Shown one piece after another: positions 62,090 through 64,000 of a DNA stretch of 64,000 nucleotides. Within the stretch, counting starts at the first letter, position 1. Each line of letters starts with the position of its first letter. Under the pieces are notes generated by a model. That model was not told the origin of the DNA and made no database searches. It worked only from the letters and a program-made list of their open reading frames with translations. The DNA lies in assembly GCF_001433995.1 (NCBI RefSeq), contig NZ_AZCX01000007.1:1-64000 (forward strand). The letters are read 5' to 3'. This DNA is from Secundilactobacillus kimchicus JCM 15530. Lineage in GTDB: Bacteria > Bacillota > Bacilli > Lactobacillales > Lactobacillaceae. Position numbers and translations under genes: made by a program.

Positions 62090-62707
62090 TTACTTCACGA
62101 TTTTTTTCTTACGATATAGCCAAAAACTAAAGCCACTGAGCATCAATAATGATGAGATCAATACCAGATCACTCACACTCTCGATTGTCGCTAGAATCCC
62201 TTGCCAGTGGTCACCTGCTAGAAAGCCCGCAGAGATAAGCACGGCGTTCCACAGGAGGGTACCTAGGGTAGAGAGGCCCAAAAAGCGAGAAAAGGAATAG
62301 TGGGCCATTCCAGCAGGAACCGAAATTAAACTCCGAACAATGGGGACGAAGCGGCCGAAAAAAACAGCTTGACCGCCATATCGGTTAAAAAAATCAGTCG
62401 CTTTTGTGATGTGTTGCGGTTTGATCCGAGTTAAACGCCCAAAACGGGTGTTTAACAAGCGTTCTAGTCGGGTGGTATCGATGAGTCGACCGACGCCGTA
62501 AAGGAGGCCAGCGCCAAGAACTGACCCCAATGTTGCCGCAATAATGGCGCCCAGCACCGTCATACTAGAACCGATGGTGAGAAAGCCGGTAAACGTCAGG
62601 ATAATTTCTGATGGAATAGGTGGAAAGATGTTTTCAAACGCAATGAGCGCAAAAACAGCTAGGTAACCATACGTGTTGATTAAGGTCATGATGGTAGCAT
62701 TCGCCAT
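62090..62707 (-). CDS. DedA-family membrane protein
   Basis: A 205-residue protein with about five hydrophobic segments. The family motifs FENIFPPIPSEIIL (with the re-entrant Glu) and FGRFVPIVRSLISVPAGMA (with the two conserved Arg) are intact, so it should be functional. DedA proteins help recycle lipid carriers such as undecaprenyl phosphate and maintain membrane potential. GGAGGGCCC precedes the ATG. It is monocistronic. Confidence 0.93.
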   Translation of the reverse strand: MANATIMTLINTYGYLAVFALIAFENIFPPIPSEIILTFTGFLTIGSSMTVLGAIIAATLGSVLGAGLLYGVGRLIDTTRLERLLNTRFGRLTRIKPQHITKATDFFNRYGGQAVFFGRFVPIVRSLISVPAGMAHYSFSRFLGLSTLGTLLWNAVLISAGFLAGDHWQGILATIESVSDLVLISSLLMLSGFSFWLYRKKKIVK

Positions 62708-62835
62708 GTGGGCCCTCCGAGATATTAGTTGTGGTTAGCAAGCAGATCGTGTTCAGTACTGTATTAATAGTGTATCGGCTTGGTGAATTCAGGTCAATTT
62801 TATTGCGGCAAAGGGGTGGGTTCTTAAGGGAAAGC

Positions 62836-64000
62836 TTAGATACTAGGTGAAAAGGGCGCGGATGCATTGGCCAGTAGTCGAACCCGAATCATCCCGCTGA
62901 CAGCCATCAGGGCTTGGCGGAGGGTGGTCCAGTGCTGCCGCTGAGCGAGTGATAAAGTGGTGTTCATCAAGATGTAACCGACACTATCTCGGGTATTGAC
63001 TACCATTTCTTCGACCGGAATGTGGTTTTGGGTTAGAAGACTGTCAACCTCGGCCCAAAAACCAGGTCGGTCCTTGAAGAAAAGGGTCAGTCGATCTGGG
63101 CTGGCAAACGGCAAGTCGGCGGTAGGAAAATTGACTGAGGCACGGACGGTACCAGCGGTCAGAAAGTCTTGGGTATTTTGAAACGTGAGGTTGGTACTGT
63201 GAGATAGTGCTTCTCGTGTATTTCCACCTAAGTGCGGGAGCTGCCAAATATGCGGGATATTCTGTAAGTCACGGTGGGGAAAGTCGGTGATGTAGGCTTT
63301 TAAGCGTCTGTCTTGGACGGCTTGAACAACTGCTGAGTTATCAACTAGTTCACCTCGACCAAAGTTTAGTAGTGTTGCACTAGGCCTCATGAGGGCAAGC
63401 TTTGGCCCATCAATAATCCGTGACGTCTCAGTTGTGAGCGGTAGTAATAGGACAACAAAATCAGCTTGAGTTAAGACCTCAGCGATGTTGGCAACCTGTC
63501 GCACGTGTTGTAAGTTCTTAGGGCTCCGATTATATCCGACGACCTGTAAGCCAAGGTGGTAGCAAGTATCGGCGAGGCGCTGACCAATCGTCCCTAATCC
63601 GATGATGCCAATTGTCTTACCATAAAGTTCACTGCCAATAAAGGCTTGGCGTTGCTGTTCAGCGGCAGGCTGTAACGGGTCAGCAGTTAACTTGGCGGTT
63701 TCTCGGATTGCTTGGGATAACGGCCGAACAGCTTGAAATAAACACTGAATGATAAGTTCTTTCACGGCATTGGCATTGGCCCCCGGAGTATTAAAAACGG
63801 CGGTTCCGTTGGTGGTACTTGCCGCCAAATTAATGGTGTTCGTTCCAATTCCAGACCTAGCAATCAAGAGTAGCCGCGGTGTGATGAGGCGGTCAGGAAC
63901 TTGTGAACTTCGTACGAGAATAACATCAGGAGAAGCCGTCTCTGAAGCCGTCAGTAGGTGGTCGTCGACGGTTGAAAGGTCAAAGTTATCAATTATCTTA
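62836..64000 (-). CDS. SerA-like D-2-hydroxyacid dehydrogenase with ACT domain (partial, N-terminus off the right edge)
   Basis: The frame stays open to the right edge, so the start lies outside. About 388 residues are visible. VILVRSS and LLIARSGIGTNTINL belong to the substrate domain, GIIGLGTIGQRLA is the NAD-binding loop, NFGRGELVDN carries the catalytic Arg and WQLPHLGGNTREA the His. A C-terminal ACT domain (about the last 75 residues, DRPGFWAEVDSLL, VVNTRDSVGYILMNT) suggests feedback by serine. This is the compact 3-phosphoglycerate dehydrogenase type of lactobacilli and clostridia. No serC is visible in the window. Confidence 0.88.
   Translation of the reverse strand, partial: KIIDNFDLSTVDDHLLTASETASPDVILVRSSQVPDRLITPRLLLIARSGIGTNTINLAASTTNGTAVFNTPGANANAVKELIIQCLFQAVRPLSQAIRETAKLTADPLQPAAEQQRQAFIGSELYGKTIGIIGLGTIGQRLADTCYHLGLQVVGYNRSPKNLQHVRQVANIAEVLTQADFVVLLLPLTTETSRIIDGPKLALMRPSATLLNFGRGELVDNSAVVQAVQDRRLKAYITDFPHRDLQNIPHIWQLPHLGGNTREALSHSTNLTFQNTQDFLTAGTVRASVNFPTADLPFASPDRLTLFFKDRPGFWAEVDSLLTQNHIPVEEMVVNTRDSVGYILMNTTLSLAQRQHWTTLRQALMAVSGMIRVRLLANASAPFSPSI

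Noticed and set aside
1-64000. CRISPR arrays, transposase genes or a defence island
   Set aside because: I saw no regularly spaced repeats, cas-like, transposase or toxin-antitoxin genes that could be supported.

Overview
The window reads as a chromosome segment of a member of the Lactobacillaceae. The evidence is the lactic-acid-bacterial gene set (acetate kinase, LuxS, OpuC osmoprotectant porter, a surface hydrolase of the DUF915 type, an Apf-like wall protein, an LL-H-type holin), T-box leaders, strong AGGAGG ribosome sites, frequent TTG/GTG starts and a moderate G+C. The ara operon order B-D-A and the complete his operon would suit a heterofermentative Levilactobacillus/Secundilactobacillus-like organism, but I cannot name the species from sequence alone.

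Layout. 0-3.4 kb (minus): a three-part membrane glycosylation set (GT2 transferase cut by the left edge, GT39/PMT-like transferase with Gly-rich loops, GtrA flippase-like protein). 3.6-7.0 kb (plus): response regulator, histidine kinase, secreted matrixin-like protease and a K+-channel-like protein in one tight cluster. 7.2-9.7 kb: DHA2-type MFS exporter, small Apf/lysozyme-like secreted protein, YagU-like membrane protein. 9.8-18.2 kb: an A+T-richer accessory island with a leaderless metallophosphoesterase carrying three SH3-like repeats, then a prophage remnant (ImmA protease, CI-like repressor, Cro-like protein, ArpU/RinA-type late regulator, holin, GH25 lysin, small coiled-coil membrane protein) with no integrase, replication, packaging, head or tail genes. 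Two paralogous secreted proteins of unknown function, both on the minus strand, bracket this remnant.

18.3-30.7 kb: GntR/FCD regulator, opuC-type ABC porter, a T-box-controlled O-acetylhomoserine sulfhydrylase, GreA-like factor, nicotinamidase, aquaglyceroporin, two orphan proteins, a C39-like cysteine peptidase, an oppA-type lipoprotein gene broken by one in-frame TGA, and a DUF915 hydrolase. 30.9-40.4 kb: ackA with a CcpA (cre) site, a histidine phosphatase, a nitrilase-like amidohydrolase, luxS, and pstSCAB1B2-phoU with a three-repeat Pho box, facing a regulator with a degenerate receiver domain. 40.4-45.5 kb: a palindromic element next to a 26-bp duplication of an MFS gene's 3' end, NUDIX hydrolase, C39-like peptidase with an SH3-like front, DmpA-type peptidase and a VanX-like dipeptidase.

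45.6-54.3 kb: histidine biosynthesis. A separate PHP-type hisK precedes a promoter, a His-type T-box and hisZGDBHAFIEC with overlapping genes. 54.6-62.0 kb: an AraC-type regulator and the arabinose regulon: galM, araR and araBDA. AraR-type operators lie between the -35 and -10 boxes of both the galM and araB promoters, and a perfect cre abuts the galM -10. No arabinose transporter is adjacent. The right end holds a DedA protein and a SerA-like dehydrogenase cut by the window edge. I saw no rRNA, complete tRNA, CRISPR array, transposase or integrase.
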